A model generated the notes under the pieces. It saw only the letters and a program-made list of their open reading frames with translations, did no database searches and was not told the DNA's origin. Shown here piece by piece: positions 12,904 through 25,362 of a stretch of DNA of 64,000 nt. Positions within the stretch are counted from its first letter, which is position 1; each line of letters opens with the position of its first letter. Location: positions 1,488,001 through 1,552,000 of the forward strand of contig JAUFSD010000007.1 of the NCBI GenBank assembly GCA_033030425.1, written 5' to 3'. Source of the stretch: Verpa conica. Lineage: Eukaryota > Ascomycota > Pezizomycetes > Pezizales > Morchellaceae. Position numbers and translations under genes: made by a program.

Positions 12904-14570
12904 ATGATTCTCGATTCCGGTGGGCAGTCGATACTAACCCGAACCTTGCGCGCTTCGGGTATGTTTTCTACGCCGATCATCGCAAATGCTCAGCTTCGCA
13001 GCAGCTCGTCTAAGGGACCTAATCCAAATACGCCACCAAGGTCGCCTACAACCAATGGTTCATCAGATCACGACTCGTACAAGCGCAAGCGTTCTAGTAC
13101 AGGAACCCCATCAGTACCGACCACTCATACATCCGATAACATATGGACCGATTCTATCTCCAAGAGACGCAGGCGACTTACCACTAGTGAGCCAGCGTTA
13201 TTGACTACAATCGATGGCCTACCCCATGATGGCCTATATACGGACTCTCCCAATGATATTCCGCCAGCATTGGTTACAGTCGATAGTGGATTCAATAGCA
13301 GTCCATCCAAAGACTCTCTGTACAGGACGTACAAGCTGGCCGTTGTTGAGGTCACTCCAAATAAACCCTCTAAGAGAGGGTGGGTCATCCAGAAAGAGGT
13401 CATTCAGAGAGGGAAGTGGCTTCATCGGGGAAGGTTGTTCCGCAGTGATAAGTGGAAAGATTGTGGGAAAATTGGGTCTGGAGCCTTTGGGACCGTCTTT
13501 CTTCAAAAAAAAAGAACGGGTAGTGTACGGGCTGTGAAGAGATTAGCTAAGGACATATTGAGGGAGCCTGCGCGAGAGTTGATAAATCTAATCTTGGTAA
13601 TAGACGTAAGCACCTGTTCGTGGACTAACTATTGAAGGTATCTCTGCTAATTGCTACTACTATCTACCAGCGCCCAGATCTCTTTGTACAATTTCACGGC
13701 TGGTACGAGAATCGTGATTTTGTATTCTATGTGATGGAATACCTTGACTATGGTGACCTTGGGAAGCATATGGAAAAATACCCAGAGGAGGTTAAGAAAG
13801 ACGCAAAAGAAATCAGTAGGCAGGTCCTAGAAGCACTTGATATACTTCATGAACGCCGTATATGTCATCGAGATCTAAAACCTCAAGTTAGTACTCTTTT
13901 GATCACTGTTATACACCATACGTCGTGGAAAAGAACACTAACGTCCCCTAGAATATACTCATTGCGTCTTTATCACCAATTCACGTCAAACTTGCCGACT
14001 TCGGTATATCAAAACACGAGGTAGACAGCATAATGAAAACCACACGCATGGGAACCCCGGGGTATATTGCCCCAGAAGTACTAGGGCTACTGCCTAAAGG
14101 GTCTCCTTTAGGATGTCGTCAGTATACCAATGCGGTAGATATGTGGTCTTTAGGCTGCCTTGTGCACACGATGTTGACCGGCCAGCAACCGTTTTCCTCC
14201 TATGGAAGTTTTGATATGTCTATTCTTGTAAGCTTCTGTAATGGGCAAACAGAACTCACGAATAGCATCCTCGATGCTCATGTCAAAAATCTTCATGCTT
14301 TAGACTTTATCCAAAAGCTGTTGGTTCAAGATGGAAGCCAGAGGATGTCGGCATCCGAAGCTCTGGACCACAGGTGGATAACCAGCGGCAAGTTCCGTAG
14401 CCGGTCTAAACCTTTATCCGCTGTAGATACTCCCTCAAGTAAGTACCGTATATCCCTACTAGTAGTGACTATAATAGCTCGCTAATACTTACGTAGCTGA
14501 CTCACCACAGCCTCACTGCTCAAGTCGCCCACGTTGGGGTGGCTTTCGTACCTGGAGGGGTAATATGTAG
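12904..14570 (+). CDS. Protein kinase, stand-alone (paralogue of the kinase-ankyrin gene)
   Basis: Predicted Ser/Thr protein kinase. Model: exons 12904-13605, 13671-13886, 13952-14438 and 14497-14570. The introns are 65, 65 and 58 nt and keep the frame. A later ATG at 12961 is an alternative start. An N-terminal region of about 180 residues is Ser/Thr/Pro-rich with basic clusters (YKRKR, KRRRR) that could act as nuclear localisation signals. The kinase domain has all catalytic motifs: GSGAFGTV glycine loop, AVKRL lysine, HRDLKPQN (split by an intron after HRDLKPQ), ADFG, and APE. It stops about 35 residues after the domain. Both introns inside the kinase domain fall at the same sites as in the kinase-ankyrin gene at 37-42 kb, and motifs such as GWYEN and GYIAPE(V/L)LGLL are shared, so the two are paralogues. 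Substrate unknown. The N-terminal exon boundary is the least certain part. Confidence 0.8.
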
Positions 14571-15602
14571 CCAGAGGGTTCTGCTAATCAGGCCAAGTAA
14601 ATAGCTTTCCCTAGCCAGTGATAGTCTAGGGCTATCTAGTACACATGAAGCTTACTTGGCTAGTTCGAACATTTGTGGCCTATGCTATCTTTTCAGGTCC
14701 TTTATGAGAGATTCCTCCACTAGCTAGCCACGAGAGGCGGGTGAAGTCGATGGTTTTGATTAATGGGTGCTTCGCTTGGTTTTCAGGCATTGTTCTAGCT
14801 TAGGTGGCCTCTCTATGTTTTCCCTTTTAGTAGCCCTTACAATGGTCTTTGGACTTGAGGTATCATGTGTTTTTTCTCCTTAGTTTTTCTCCTGCTGTCT
14901 AGAGATCTTTTGTATGTCTCGTTTTGGAGAGTTGTTTTGGAGTTGGGTGGTAGGCGGCGCGGTGTTTCCCCTTACTGTTTCTTTTTTCATGACTTACTGG
15001 ACTATCCCCTTTTTCTTTGTCAAAGCGTTTTTCCTACGAGATCTAAGTATCTGGTATTATAATGATTCAAGTAATTTTGCTCTTGTTGAATATTATTAAT
15101 TTATCAAATGCTTACATGTATATTTTGCGGGACGTCATATATCTTCTATGTTGTAGGAATGGCAATCAGGATCTGATAAGATGATTAGGGATTAGTATTT
15201 GCACTTTGCCGTTAACCATAGGCGGGAAAGGTACAGCACCTATGGCTACAGAGTACCAACAAGTGGAGAATAGAGTACAAGTAGGATAACTCTGATGAGC
15301 ATAAAAGTGTAAATAAAAAAGTGTCTACCTAAAGAGCCCTCATAACCAACATCGAATAGAACCCTGGCGAGTGATCTCCCATGGAATGAATTGTAGACTC
15401 GTGAGAAGGAATTGTATACAGGCCCTATTCTGGCTGGTGTAGCTTCGTTCAGTAGGCGGGTGTGTATGGTATGCACTGTGCATGTGACATACTCTGCATT
15501 AAATTCAACAAGGCTGAACACCTCAACCTACAACTACATAAACACCTCTGCTCTATCTATATTTTGCTGTGTTATTTATTGCCCTCAAACGACGTGAACC
15601 CA
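14571..15602. other. Intergenic region between kinase and RIC8
   Basis: No supported gene. Short inverted repeats follow the kinase stop: CCAAGTAA/TTACTTGG (about 14602 and 14662) and CCCTAG/CTAGGG. They could form a hairpin in the 3' UTR. The remainder is T-rich, then AT-rich. Confidence 0.45.
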
Positions 15603-17173
15603 ATGGCTCACCTCCCACCCTCTGCGCAGCCAAAGCCCGGCGAATGTAGCTCCCCTCCCTCTCTCTACCATTCCACACTAACACCTCCACCCCCCAGCCA
15701 AGCTCCAATCCGTCGGCCGCCTCATCACCGTCCTCACAACCGATCTCAAGACTCCCGCCCTTACCTCCGCCCGTAAGTCTCACCCACATGCCCGCCTACC
15801 CACCCCGCTAAGCCTATAGAGCGCATTGCAACCCTCGAACAAGTCAAGGTCCACGGCCGAGACCCCACCGGTAGTGACCCTATCTTCACCAAAGAGGTAC
15901 TTCTCCTCCCTCTCCTCCCCAGTCTACAAAATACTTACACATTCCAGGGAATTCACACGCTCTGCAGCTATGCCTTTGACCTTTCCACCCCCGACACTCC
16001 TACCTCCCGCGAGGCACTCAGATGCATTGCAAATGCACTTCTACTGAAAGAGGAGACTAGAAACATCTTTGTCGACCTCGGATACGCCATCAAGGCCGCG
16101 GAGAAGTTCAAGGTTTATACCACGGAGCACAGTGATATGCTATACTGACAGCAGTAGGACACCGTCCCCGATGATGAATTCCTTTTCTCCAGGATCCTCT
16201 TCCTCGCAACCTATAACACCACCATCGATCTCCCGCAAATCTCCAGTACTGGTCTCCCAGACTACATCAATGCCGCACTTACCCGTCATGCCTCATCTCC
16301 CATCACCGGGATGCGGGAGATGGCACTGATAGAGACCCTCAAGCTCCTATTCAACCTCGGCCACCTCACATCAGACAGTACATTCGCCTGCTGTCTCCCC
16401 ACCATACTCACCCTCCTCCACCATACCCCCATACTCACCCCACCCCTCCAAGGAGTAATCCCCCACCTCATCAACGCACCACTATCCCTCGACCTCGCCC
16501 CCCACACACATGTCCTCTTCCCCCCTACCTCAGAAACAAAACACACTGCCCGCCTCATCGAGATCCTCGACGCCAGCACCGCAATCCCCACCCTCGACGA
16601 AGACGGCATCCCCCTCATCACTCTCCTTCGCAAGCTCCTCTCCCTCGCACCCGATACTGTATCCACTTACCTCAAACAGACTCTCCTCCCCGCCTCCTCC
16701 GAGCGCGATGCCCCACTCGGCACTAGCGCTACGCTACCCTCACGCCTCCTCAAACTTATAGCATCGGCATTGGCACCAAGTCTGAAGGACCATGTGGCCG
16801 CGTTGCTGTTTGAGCTTAGTGACAGCAACGCTGAGACGCTGGTTGCGAATATAGGATACGGATATGCATCTGGGTTTTTGATGTCACAGGGGCTGCAGGT
16901 TAGCGGGGGTGGGGGTGTGGACGGGGTGAACCCGGTGACGGGACAGTGGGTGGATAGGGAGCCGCAGGTAGATCCGTTTGAGGGGATGACGGATGAGGAG
17001 AAGGAGCGTGAGGCAGAGAGATTGTTTGTGTTGTTTGAGAGGTATGTATTATGGGCGTGTATATCTAGAGAGATGGTACTAATGGGTGTAGGCTGAAGAA
17101 GACGGGGGTGGTGGATATTAAGAACCCAGTACAGCAGGCGGTGGAGGAAGGGAGGTTCGAGGAAATTGATTAA
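15603..17173 (+). CDS. RIC8: Ric8/synembryn-like G-alpha chaperone and GEF
   Basis: Cytosolic armadillo-fold protein. The family folds nascent G-protein alpha subunits and stimulates GDP/GTP exchange on them without a receptor. Model: exons 15603-15645, 15698-15772, 15820-15896, 15948-16112, 16158-17041 and 17092-17173, giving 441 aa. All five introns are 45-52 nt and frame-consistent. The intron at 16113-16157 has a weak donor (GTTTAT). Family hallmarks seen are the early TTDLKT segment, VHGRDPTGSDPIFTKEGI, EALRCIANALLL with KEETRNIF, the ITGMREMALIETLKLLFNL helix, and the C-terminal DPFEGMTDEEKEREAERLF followed by NPVQQAVEEGRFEEID. The start at 15603 gives a short first exon that splices in frame. 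Length fits fungal members, which are shorter than animal Ric8. Introns cluster in the 5' half and the coding sequence is very C-rich in the wobble position near 16.4-16.7 kb. Confidence 0.88.
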
Positions 17174-18393
17174 GAGATGTGGAATTATTTGTTTTTTTAG
17201 TAGAGGGAATAAATATTTGTTTTACTTTCATTTCTTAGGTAACTCAGTAGTTGGTGGGTTTGCGTCAATCATGAATTATCACTCGTTAGCTCTGGTAGTC
17301 TGTAAGAGATGCTAGCTAAATGGGTTCCACTGGTAGGTCCTACTAGTAAGGACATAAGACCAGAAATGCCCCGTTAAAACACATATACCAGAATATTTTA
17401 TTATTTAAAGGATAGCTTAGGTATTAGTATCCTTAGTTGACTGTGGACTTCAGAAGGACGAGTCAATACAGGATACTGATTAGGGTATTTATGTTATCCA
17501 AGCGCGAGACCAAAAGCTGTTACGAAAGGAAAGGGGGGGGGAAGATGAAGGAGGTACTCGAGCTCGTACTACACTGATATTACCAGCGCTACTTGAGTAC
17601 ATGCATATGTTAGGCTGATCATAGATATTATCTATATCCTCTATATGGTACTCATCATCCATATTCCAATTATACATCAAAAATAAACCCCCCTAATAGG
17701 TTCTCTAAAGTCGTCAAACCCTAGGTTCGTAACCGAAATTTCGAATATAACCACTACTATCGTACCGGCCAGTAGATAGAACACCAATGCACTTAAATCC
17801 TCCGGTATGGAACTAAGGTACATATTCTTTTATAATTTCTCTTGAGGGTACTCTAGAGGGGCGTGAATTCGTATGGATTGCGTAAGGCCATACTGGCTAT
17901 ACTTTAATAATTATCTGAATAATTTTATATTATTGATAGCGTAGAATGCTATCTTAGGGAGGGGGAGTCTTCTGCGTAGTTGGTGTGTAATATTTTCTAA
18001 CTAGGCTAGTTTACTACATATTTAAGTGTAGGTATAAAATTTGTATGTTTGTGTGCATGTTTATAGGGTGTGCATGTTTATAGGGTGAGGGGTTAGGAGA
18101 ATAGAGAAGCTGGTGTTTACTTGGAGGGGAGAGTTGAGATGTTTTGTTTGGAGGCTGATAAATGGGCTGATAGGAGTGGGTGATGAGGTTAAGTTGGTGA
18201 AGATTATCTAAGAGGGCTCAATATAATTATTACAAGGTCTTGACGCTTCTTGGCGTCGTCAGAAGTCTTTTAAAGCCTTGGCGTCTCGAACGCATATTCC
18301 CTGTCACTGCACTGTCACTGTAACTCCTCCCCTCCTCCCTCCGCCATCCACCTCAAGGCGCGTCGTCACCCGAAGACTGTCCGCCGGTCCACA
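17174..18393. other. Intergenic region, no gene seen
   Basis: AT-rich spacer. A direct repeat, GTGCATGTTTATAGGGT, occurs twice in tandem at about 18053-18087. The end nearest the GATA gene (18290-18393) is pyrimidine-rich and likely promoter or 5' leader. Confidence 0.45.
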
Positions 18394-20993
18394 ATGGTTG
18401 AGAAACGGAAACGATATATGGCCGTCCGGGAGTCCACCTCAGCAAAACGCCGCAGCACCAGCCCCACCCGCGCGACCGAAACCCCGGAGGTCCCAGTACG
18501 GTCTCTCACTCCAGAGGTCCCAACGAATTTCGCGAGAGATGGCCCACTCCCAGTGCTGCCGAAACGCCAGGGGAATGGTATGCTACTCAAGGACTACAAA
18601 ACTGTGGCGGAAAGGTTTGTTTACTATCATTTGGATGTGGGGTGGAAAGGCTGCTGACTCTTGCGGTAAACAGTAAGGTCATGTTGGAATCCCTCGAACG
18701 GTCCCGGCGTAAATGGGTGGACGGGGATATATTCGAAAAGTTCTGGACGAAGCCATTGAAATCACGGAAACTGGACCCTGTAGACTTGGAGAAGAACCCA
18801 TCGAAGGACTGTATGACTAGGCTCGGGAACGCAACCTTGAGCTGCAAGCCTCACAAGTTCGAGATCAAGCTGTTTGGTGTATTGGAGCCGGTGAAAGTTC
18901 CCCCGCTACCCCCACAGCCCCTACAGAGACCTCCGCCCCCAGCACAACCTCAGCAACAGCCTCCTACCCCTACTGCAATGACCTCAAGGCCGCAGCAGAG
19001 TCTCCATCATCCGAATACTGGAGCTCAACCGACCAATTCGTATGCCCAACCTATGCAATCGGCCCCTACACCTGCACCAGTTCCAGTACAAACATCGACA
19101 GTATCTACCCCTCAAACACCAACCCCAGGGCCACCGGGGCATCCAACAGCCCCAGCATTTCACCCACCTGCTCCGGCACCGGGCCACCACCCTCAGAACC
19201 CCCCTCACCCACAGCAACAGCAACATCCTCATCCCCAACAGCATCCTCAGCAACACCCTCAGCAACCCCGGCAAGACCCTGTGATTCAGTCGTTGGCTAT
19301 TCGGGCTGCCTCGGATCCTGACTTGAAGGCACTCATGCGGATAGTTGCTTCTGGGAAGGCAACTACAGAGCAGCTCAGGATATTCCAAGGTCATATTGAT
19401 GCATTAACACCACCCTCGAGCCTACCAATTGTACCAACTGTAGGTAGACCAAGACAACTTACCGGAGCTCAAGCGCAAGCTCGACCCCATGGACCCCAGC
19501 CATTACATCAACACCAGCAAAATCCGCAGCACCAACAAATGAACCATCATCCTCAATATATACAACATCCACAATATTCTCAACAGCAACCCCAACAGCT
19601 ACACCGACCAACCCAGTTTCCCCAACAACCTTCGGCAATCCACGCACCCCCCAAACCTAAGCCTTTTCCTCAACCACCGAAACAAGAAATCACTTCCGTT
19701 GTTTTCGAGTTTACAGACCAACTTAGCCAAGGCGACCGCTTCATGTTCCCCAAATACACAATTCTCGAATATGTTAAGAATGGGACGATGGTTATGGCAT
19801 CATTCATGGTTACCCGTAAGCCGATTGACGACCTCGACGAGTACTACCAGCCTGTAACCATCACTCTCGAGTCTACAAGCCCTAGGACTTTAGAGATCCT
19901 GCAGAAAATAGTCGCAGACCCAGAGACTACATGTAATCATATGAAGCGCTTGATGTCAACTCTAAAGCGGGCAGATGACAGCTTCCTAGCCTTTCGTCTC
20001 CGTCGTGACCCGGACGAGGTGGTCCCCGATAAGCCAGAAGTAATAGAGGCGCCGCCGCCGCGTGCGGCAAGGGAGAGTAGGGTGAGGAGAGATACCAGCA
20101 CTCCCGTACGGGACTCGAAAGGCACAACAGGTGATGCGGCTCAACCACCACCTTCGAGACCAAGGGTCAAAACTGTGAAGAAGGTTCGTGTTTTGAAAAA
20201 TTCTTGTTAATTACCTTACCTTATTCTACAGACAAAATATAAAAAAGCACTTTAAACTAAACTTTGCATTGCCCAGGCACTCCCGAAAGAGACGCCTCAA
20301 TCTGCCGTTACTGCTAGTGCTAATAACAACCCTACTTATCCCTCTTCATCTGCGTTCTCCCCTACCACCCCTAGAACTTCCCATTCGAAGCCCCCGAAGC
20401 CCCCACGCTCCCGCAAGGGCCGTATTGCAGACCCTACAAAGTCTTGCAGCATATGCAAAACTTCTAAAACATCACTGTGGCGGAAAGCAGATATTGAAGG
20501 CGAGAACGTAACTGTTTGTAACGCATGCGGAATCAAGTGGAAAACCAATGCGCAACGCGCAGCACAAGTTGCTGCAGCGGCAGCAACCGGACAACCACTG
20601 CCACCATCAAGAGAGAATAGTATGTCTGGAAGTCAGAGACCCACATTACAACAACTCACGAGTGGAAGCCCGGCAATGCAGTTTCATCCATTTCCACAGG
20701 GCGAGGGTGCGGTGTATCCGCAAGCGCAATATCCACAGCAGCCGTTTAATGGATTTCAGGCTGGACCTTCGGCTGCTGGTGTGGATAATCACACAATAGT
20801 AGTGCGACAGAATGATGTGGCGACAGCAGAGCCTATGGCTCGGGTTCCGGTGGTAGATAGTGCTACCAGTTCGATTGTTGCTTCTCATGTTGCTGCTCAT
20901 TCCGCTCAACCTCCTCCCCTACCACCCCCACAGGCACAGGTTCCTGTAACATCTGTTTTGGGGGGATTGGGAGATGGGGCAGCGACGAGCTAG
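18394..20993 (+). CDS. GATA-type zinc-finger protein, Gln/Pro-rich
   Basis: Predicted nuclear protein. Model: exons 18394-18614, 18674-20183 and 20277-20993, giving 815 aa with introns of 59 and 93 nt. The N-terminus is basic (KRKRY). Next come a short helical block (LERSRRKWVDGDIFEKFWTK), a long His/Gln/Pro-rich low-complexity segment (about residues 150-420), and a globular block beginning SVVFEFTDQLSQGDRFMFPK. Following the second intron is a single C-terminal zinc finger, CSIC-X20-CNAC with TSLWRK and NACGIKWK. The finger identifies the GATA class, but the loop is 20 residues rather than the usual 17-18. The finger is located so late, and is preceded by such a long disordered region, that a chromatin-complex subunit is as likely as a classical DNA-binding regulator. 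I do not recognise the specific orthologue. The tail is again Gln/Pro-rich. Confidence 0.8.
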
Positions 20994-23900
20994 GTGGGTT
21001 ATATGTAATATCTAGGAGAGGAAGAGAGAGTAATTAGGTAGAGTTGTGACTTTTTTTCTTTTCTTTTTTTTTCTAAGCGCTTATTTTGCGCCACTCTGTA
21101 TCTTTAATGAACTTGGTTCTGGATTTGTGTTTTGAAGGTTGATTGGAAGCAAGCGTTTCTTCTATTCCACCTTTAGCTTCTTTTTATGGCGTTCGGCTTG
21201 GTGGGGAAAGAGGGAAGATACCTATGAGTGAGGTAAAAACCTAAGTAGTTTTTTTTTGTTTGTATACTAGTGAGAGGTTGAGAGGGGAAGATACAAATAG
21301 GGCTTCGGGGGGGGTTGAATGAGTGCGTATTTGCTCACCGTTGTCTTGTATGAATGGATCACAGATCAGATAGTGAATTAGTGTGTACATATATTGAGGC
21401 ACACTTAGACACTGGGAGTAGATTTTACGAGTGACAGACAATGAAGCTAGGGAAAATTGTTTTTGTTTTATTCCCTAAAGTTAAGGTTGTATATATTCCA
21501 CAAAGGCTAAGATGTTGAGATTCTCGATACAACTGGTGTATTAGTACTGATTTTGGGTACTTATGATTAGTTAATCCATTCATTTAGTACTAGCTTGGGG
21601 AGAGGGAGTTCTTACGTACTTTAAATACGTAAATTAGTTATAGTGCTTTATTTTTTAAATTTGTTTCTCCTAGTTTGAACAAGTAGTTTTCAATTCTTTG
21701 ATATGATTATAGAATGGTCCTAGACCTCAGATCTCCTATTCTCAAAATCCACCCTCCTACGACTCTCTCCAACAACCTATCCCCTCCTTCCCAAAGCCCT
21801 ATTATAGTACACAAGAAGTTAGAGTTATGAGTTACCTATTGTGAGACTGCCTTGAATGAACGAATCATTGTACAGGGCTGCCTAGAATTTCTAGCTGGGA
21901 CTACTTGAAACCTGCTCGATAAATGTCGCCCGATATTTAAGTACCTCAGATTTCTCTGTGAGTTATTTCTTGAGGCCTAAGCCAGAGATTACAGCAGTGG
22001 AGGCAGTTTCATCAAGGTGGGATTTTTTTAAAATCCTTACATTTAGCGCTCTCATACTCTCGGTCATTTCCTGATAAATTTCTCTAAATTTCTATTTAAA
22101 AACCGGTCATATATATAGTTAACTAACGCACTGTAACGGGGAGCGAACCTGTATCTCACCCCGCGATAGTTTTACCCAGAGCTTTGGTATAATATACCTA
22201 AGTTCTCCATGTACTCATGATTAATTCATTCATTCATATACCTAAGTTACGTACCGGGGGATCATAATGTGACAAGACTCCACCCTATATACCTATTACC
22301 TGCTAAAAGGTATTCTGGCCCTCATTTTTTTCGGTATAATTTATTTAATTACATGTGGCTCACCCTCATAAGCTATGTTATGTCACTTAATAGTATTGTT
22401 AATATGCTTTAGAGTTACGCTGTTGGAAAAGAGGTTTACTTTTTTTGGTCCTCAGCAGTTTTTTTTTTTTACTTTACATACTGCTGTACATCTACTATCA
22501 CGCAGGTACATTACAGTGAAATAAAAAGTCAAGTCAGTAGCTAAATATTGAAGCCAAGGGGAGAGGATAATTGAGATTTTGATATGCGTATTAATCACCT
22601 AGTAAGGTTATTATTATATAGCTCTATATATGTTGAAACAGAGCTAATATTTGGGTAGCATTCGTTCACAGGTTTGAGGTAGTGTACCTTTGTGCATACA
22701 TGTACATGTATCCTCACAAGTACTCCGTACAGCAAACACAAACACAGCAGTCACAAAGAAAAAAAGAAGGGGGGAAAAAAAACACAAAGTAGATTTTCTT
22801 ATAGGCATAAGCTAAGCTAAAGCTCTGGAAATTTTTTTGTTGGTGTACTATGTATTCTGTATACCGTACGGCAAAAAAAAAACATCGAGAAGCCAGAATC
22901 TATCAACAAGGTCTTATAGCCAACCCTACTACTAGAATCTTTACCAAAACCTAAAGAACACTGATTCTCATATCTCACGTTTCTCAATGTTTTTTTATTA
23001 CCATTCACTGTACTTATATAATAATACATGTATGAGTACCAAATGTAACAGCCGGGTCACTAGCCGTTATCCGCCTTCAAGGGTCAATCAGCTTGGTGGG
23101 CTTACGCGGCTTTTGTTGCCTGATATCACAGGGGAAATTATAAACAATAAAGCCCAGCCACTGGATACCTTTACAAGAGATTTTAACGTTTAGAGACTCC
23201 GGTTAGTTCTCGGTACGAGTATTCGTTTAAACGCCCACCCTTTACTGGATATTACATGGGTTAGCTCTTCTATAGACGACTCGCCTATAACAACCATATT
23301 ATTAACGATATCAAGGAATAGTAGTCTATAGATACACTAGGAGACTATAACTTTACAGTGGTATAGCTCTCAGCGCTGACTTTAATCCAATGTCAGTTCT
23401 GTTGAATTATTGAGCACGGGCACTAGTCCAAAGGCCAGAGTTCCTAGGCCAAACTAATACAACTGTCGACCAAGTCCTTATACTCAACCATTTACTCCGA
23501 ACGCCTACCATTACTCAGGCTAGAACCTTCAGCTCGAGTACCGTGGCGTCAATACTTCTGAAAGTTTAGCCGAGTGAATTTATCAATGCGTAGAAGCGTT
23601 AACTTAGGATCGTCATTTTGTTTTTTCTTTTTTTCGAGATGTATTCTCATTTCTACATCACTATTTCTCAACGCTGCATCTACATCCCAACTCCCTTGGT
23701 TAAAAAAAAAAGAACAATGACTGTTAAATCTCCTCCAATTCCCATCCCACACCCTCCCCCCCCTCCCGAAACCAAAAAAAATAAAAAGGAGAACTACCGC
23801 TTGGTATAGTGGATAACAGTAGATATAAACGCCCGAGAAACAAATTTGCCCAAAATGAAACAGAATAAAAACAGGTATACAACGAAAGAGAGAAAGCCAC

Positions 23901-24013
23901 GCCACGAGTGATGATTCAAAAAAAAAAAATAGTGGGAAAATAATGTTATATTACTCCAAAAACTTCTCGGAAAAATTTTCAGCACTACACACCTATTCAC
24001 CCCCTTTCGTTTA
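20994..24013. other. AT-rich intergenic region, no gene seen
   Basis: About 3 kb of AT-rich sequence between two convergent genes. It has homopolymer T and A tracts (for example about 21059-21074 and 22459-22471) and small ACATGTACATGT palindromes near 22697. No ORF with recognisable domains, no RNA gene and no clear transposon termini were found. Confidence 0.5.
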
Positions 24014-25362
24014 TTATCGCACTTGCGCAGGATAGGTCGGTAGTCTTGGTGGTTCGGGCGATGCCGACTCAACCCGAAGTAATGGGACCTGTATGTTCAT
24101 ATTTCCGTGCTGGCCTTCATGGATATCATGTAGCTGGTCGTAATCTGGAGGTGGTTCCAATGGAGGGCCACCATAATCTGGTGGTGGCGGGGAAGGTTCC
24201 CGACCAACATCCAACATTGACCTGACCTGTGATCCTGAGACCTGTCTGCTATCAGACCCCCCTCTTGGCCTAGTCTCCATACTCGGCCTTGCACTAAACA
24301 TCTCCACGCTCTCTATAGATACACTTCTTGTGTGTCCCATACTCGCACCGGAGCTCAACAATGGTTGATTGTCTCTTTCTGATGCAGTAGAGCTAGCCCT
24401 GATTCTTGAACCATCTGGTCTTGCAAGTCCAACCTCGGCGTATGCAACATTACTTAGTCTCCTATCTCGCTCTGTGACCGCAGCAAGAGCAGCAGCTAAT
24501 GAAGTACTGCTTGACCCATCTCTTGTTCTCCCCCGGTCTCTCCCAGCCGGACTCGAGCCATGTCGACTCCGTCTACTCCCCCCCGCAGCACTCTCCCTAG
24601 CTTCTGCCCGCTCAAGCTGTCGTGCGAGCCGGATCTCGTACAGAGCCTGCATGTGTTCCTCCCTCCTTTGCTCCTCCTCGGTTGCAGACTCTGGAAACTC
24701 GAGGACGACATCGATGCCCGCACGTTCCCCTTCTCGGCCGATGGTACGCTCCTTTCCAGGCGCGGCAACAGGGCGGTACTCGGGTAGGGTCATGATAGAG
24801 CGAATACTTGTGTTTCTATCAATTCCCTGGCCTGGGGCTTCGCGACGGCGGCGTTCTCGGTCACGGTCACGGTTCCGGTGTCGGTCGCGGTTGCTGTCAC
24901 GGTTGGCTGAACGGTCGCTGGTACGGCTAGACATGGAGGATGCGGCAGTAGCCGCATTCTCCGATACAGGTGTGGGGATATATGTTCCAGGCCGCCATTT
25001 TGTCCACCATTCTTTGACAAATTGAGGGAGCCAGCGAGGGGGTTCGGGTCGGGTTCGGCGGAGGATACGAAGGCTGACATAGATGAAGAGGGAAAAGAGG
25101 AGGACGGCAACGAAGACGACAGCTACCTGAGGGAGGGGGGGGGAGGAAGCTGTGTTAGCTACAAGAACAAGGACACATAGCCTCGATTTCGAATGTGTAA
25201 AATGAAGCGTAGTAAATGTTCTGAGCTTGAAGAGAAACTCACTATTAAGGATTTCCCTTGGCCACTACCCGGACCGTCATCGTCGTCGTCGCGGTCAGGT
25301 CGTGGTTGTCGTTTTTCTCTGACGTCCTCCAGCGCACGTGTTACTAATATTGGAATCCTCAT
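24014..25362 (-). CDS. Single-pass membrane protein with disordered cytosolic tail, unknown function
   Basis: Model: exons 25362-25243 and 25126-24014, giving 410 aa. The 116-nt intron has GTGAGT...CTCCCTCAG ends and a phase-0 join. The N-terminus carries an Asp run (about residues 23-27). Residues about 41-58 form one hydrophobic segment (VAVVFVAVLLFSLFIYVSL), followed by basic residues (RILRRTR), so the long C-terminal part is probably cytosolic. That part begins with PRWLPQFVKEWWTKWRPGTY, then an Arg/Asp/Asn repeat segment, a charged coiled-coil-like helix (EEEQRREEHMQALYEIRLAR) and Pro-rich motifs including PPPPDYGGPPLEPPPDY near the end. These PPxY-like motifs could bind WW domains, for example those of HECT ubiquitin ligases. 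No family name can be given. Confidence 0.7.
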
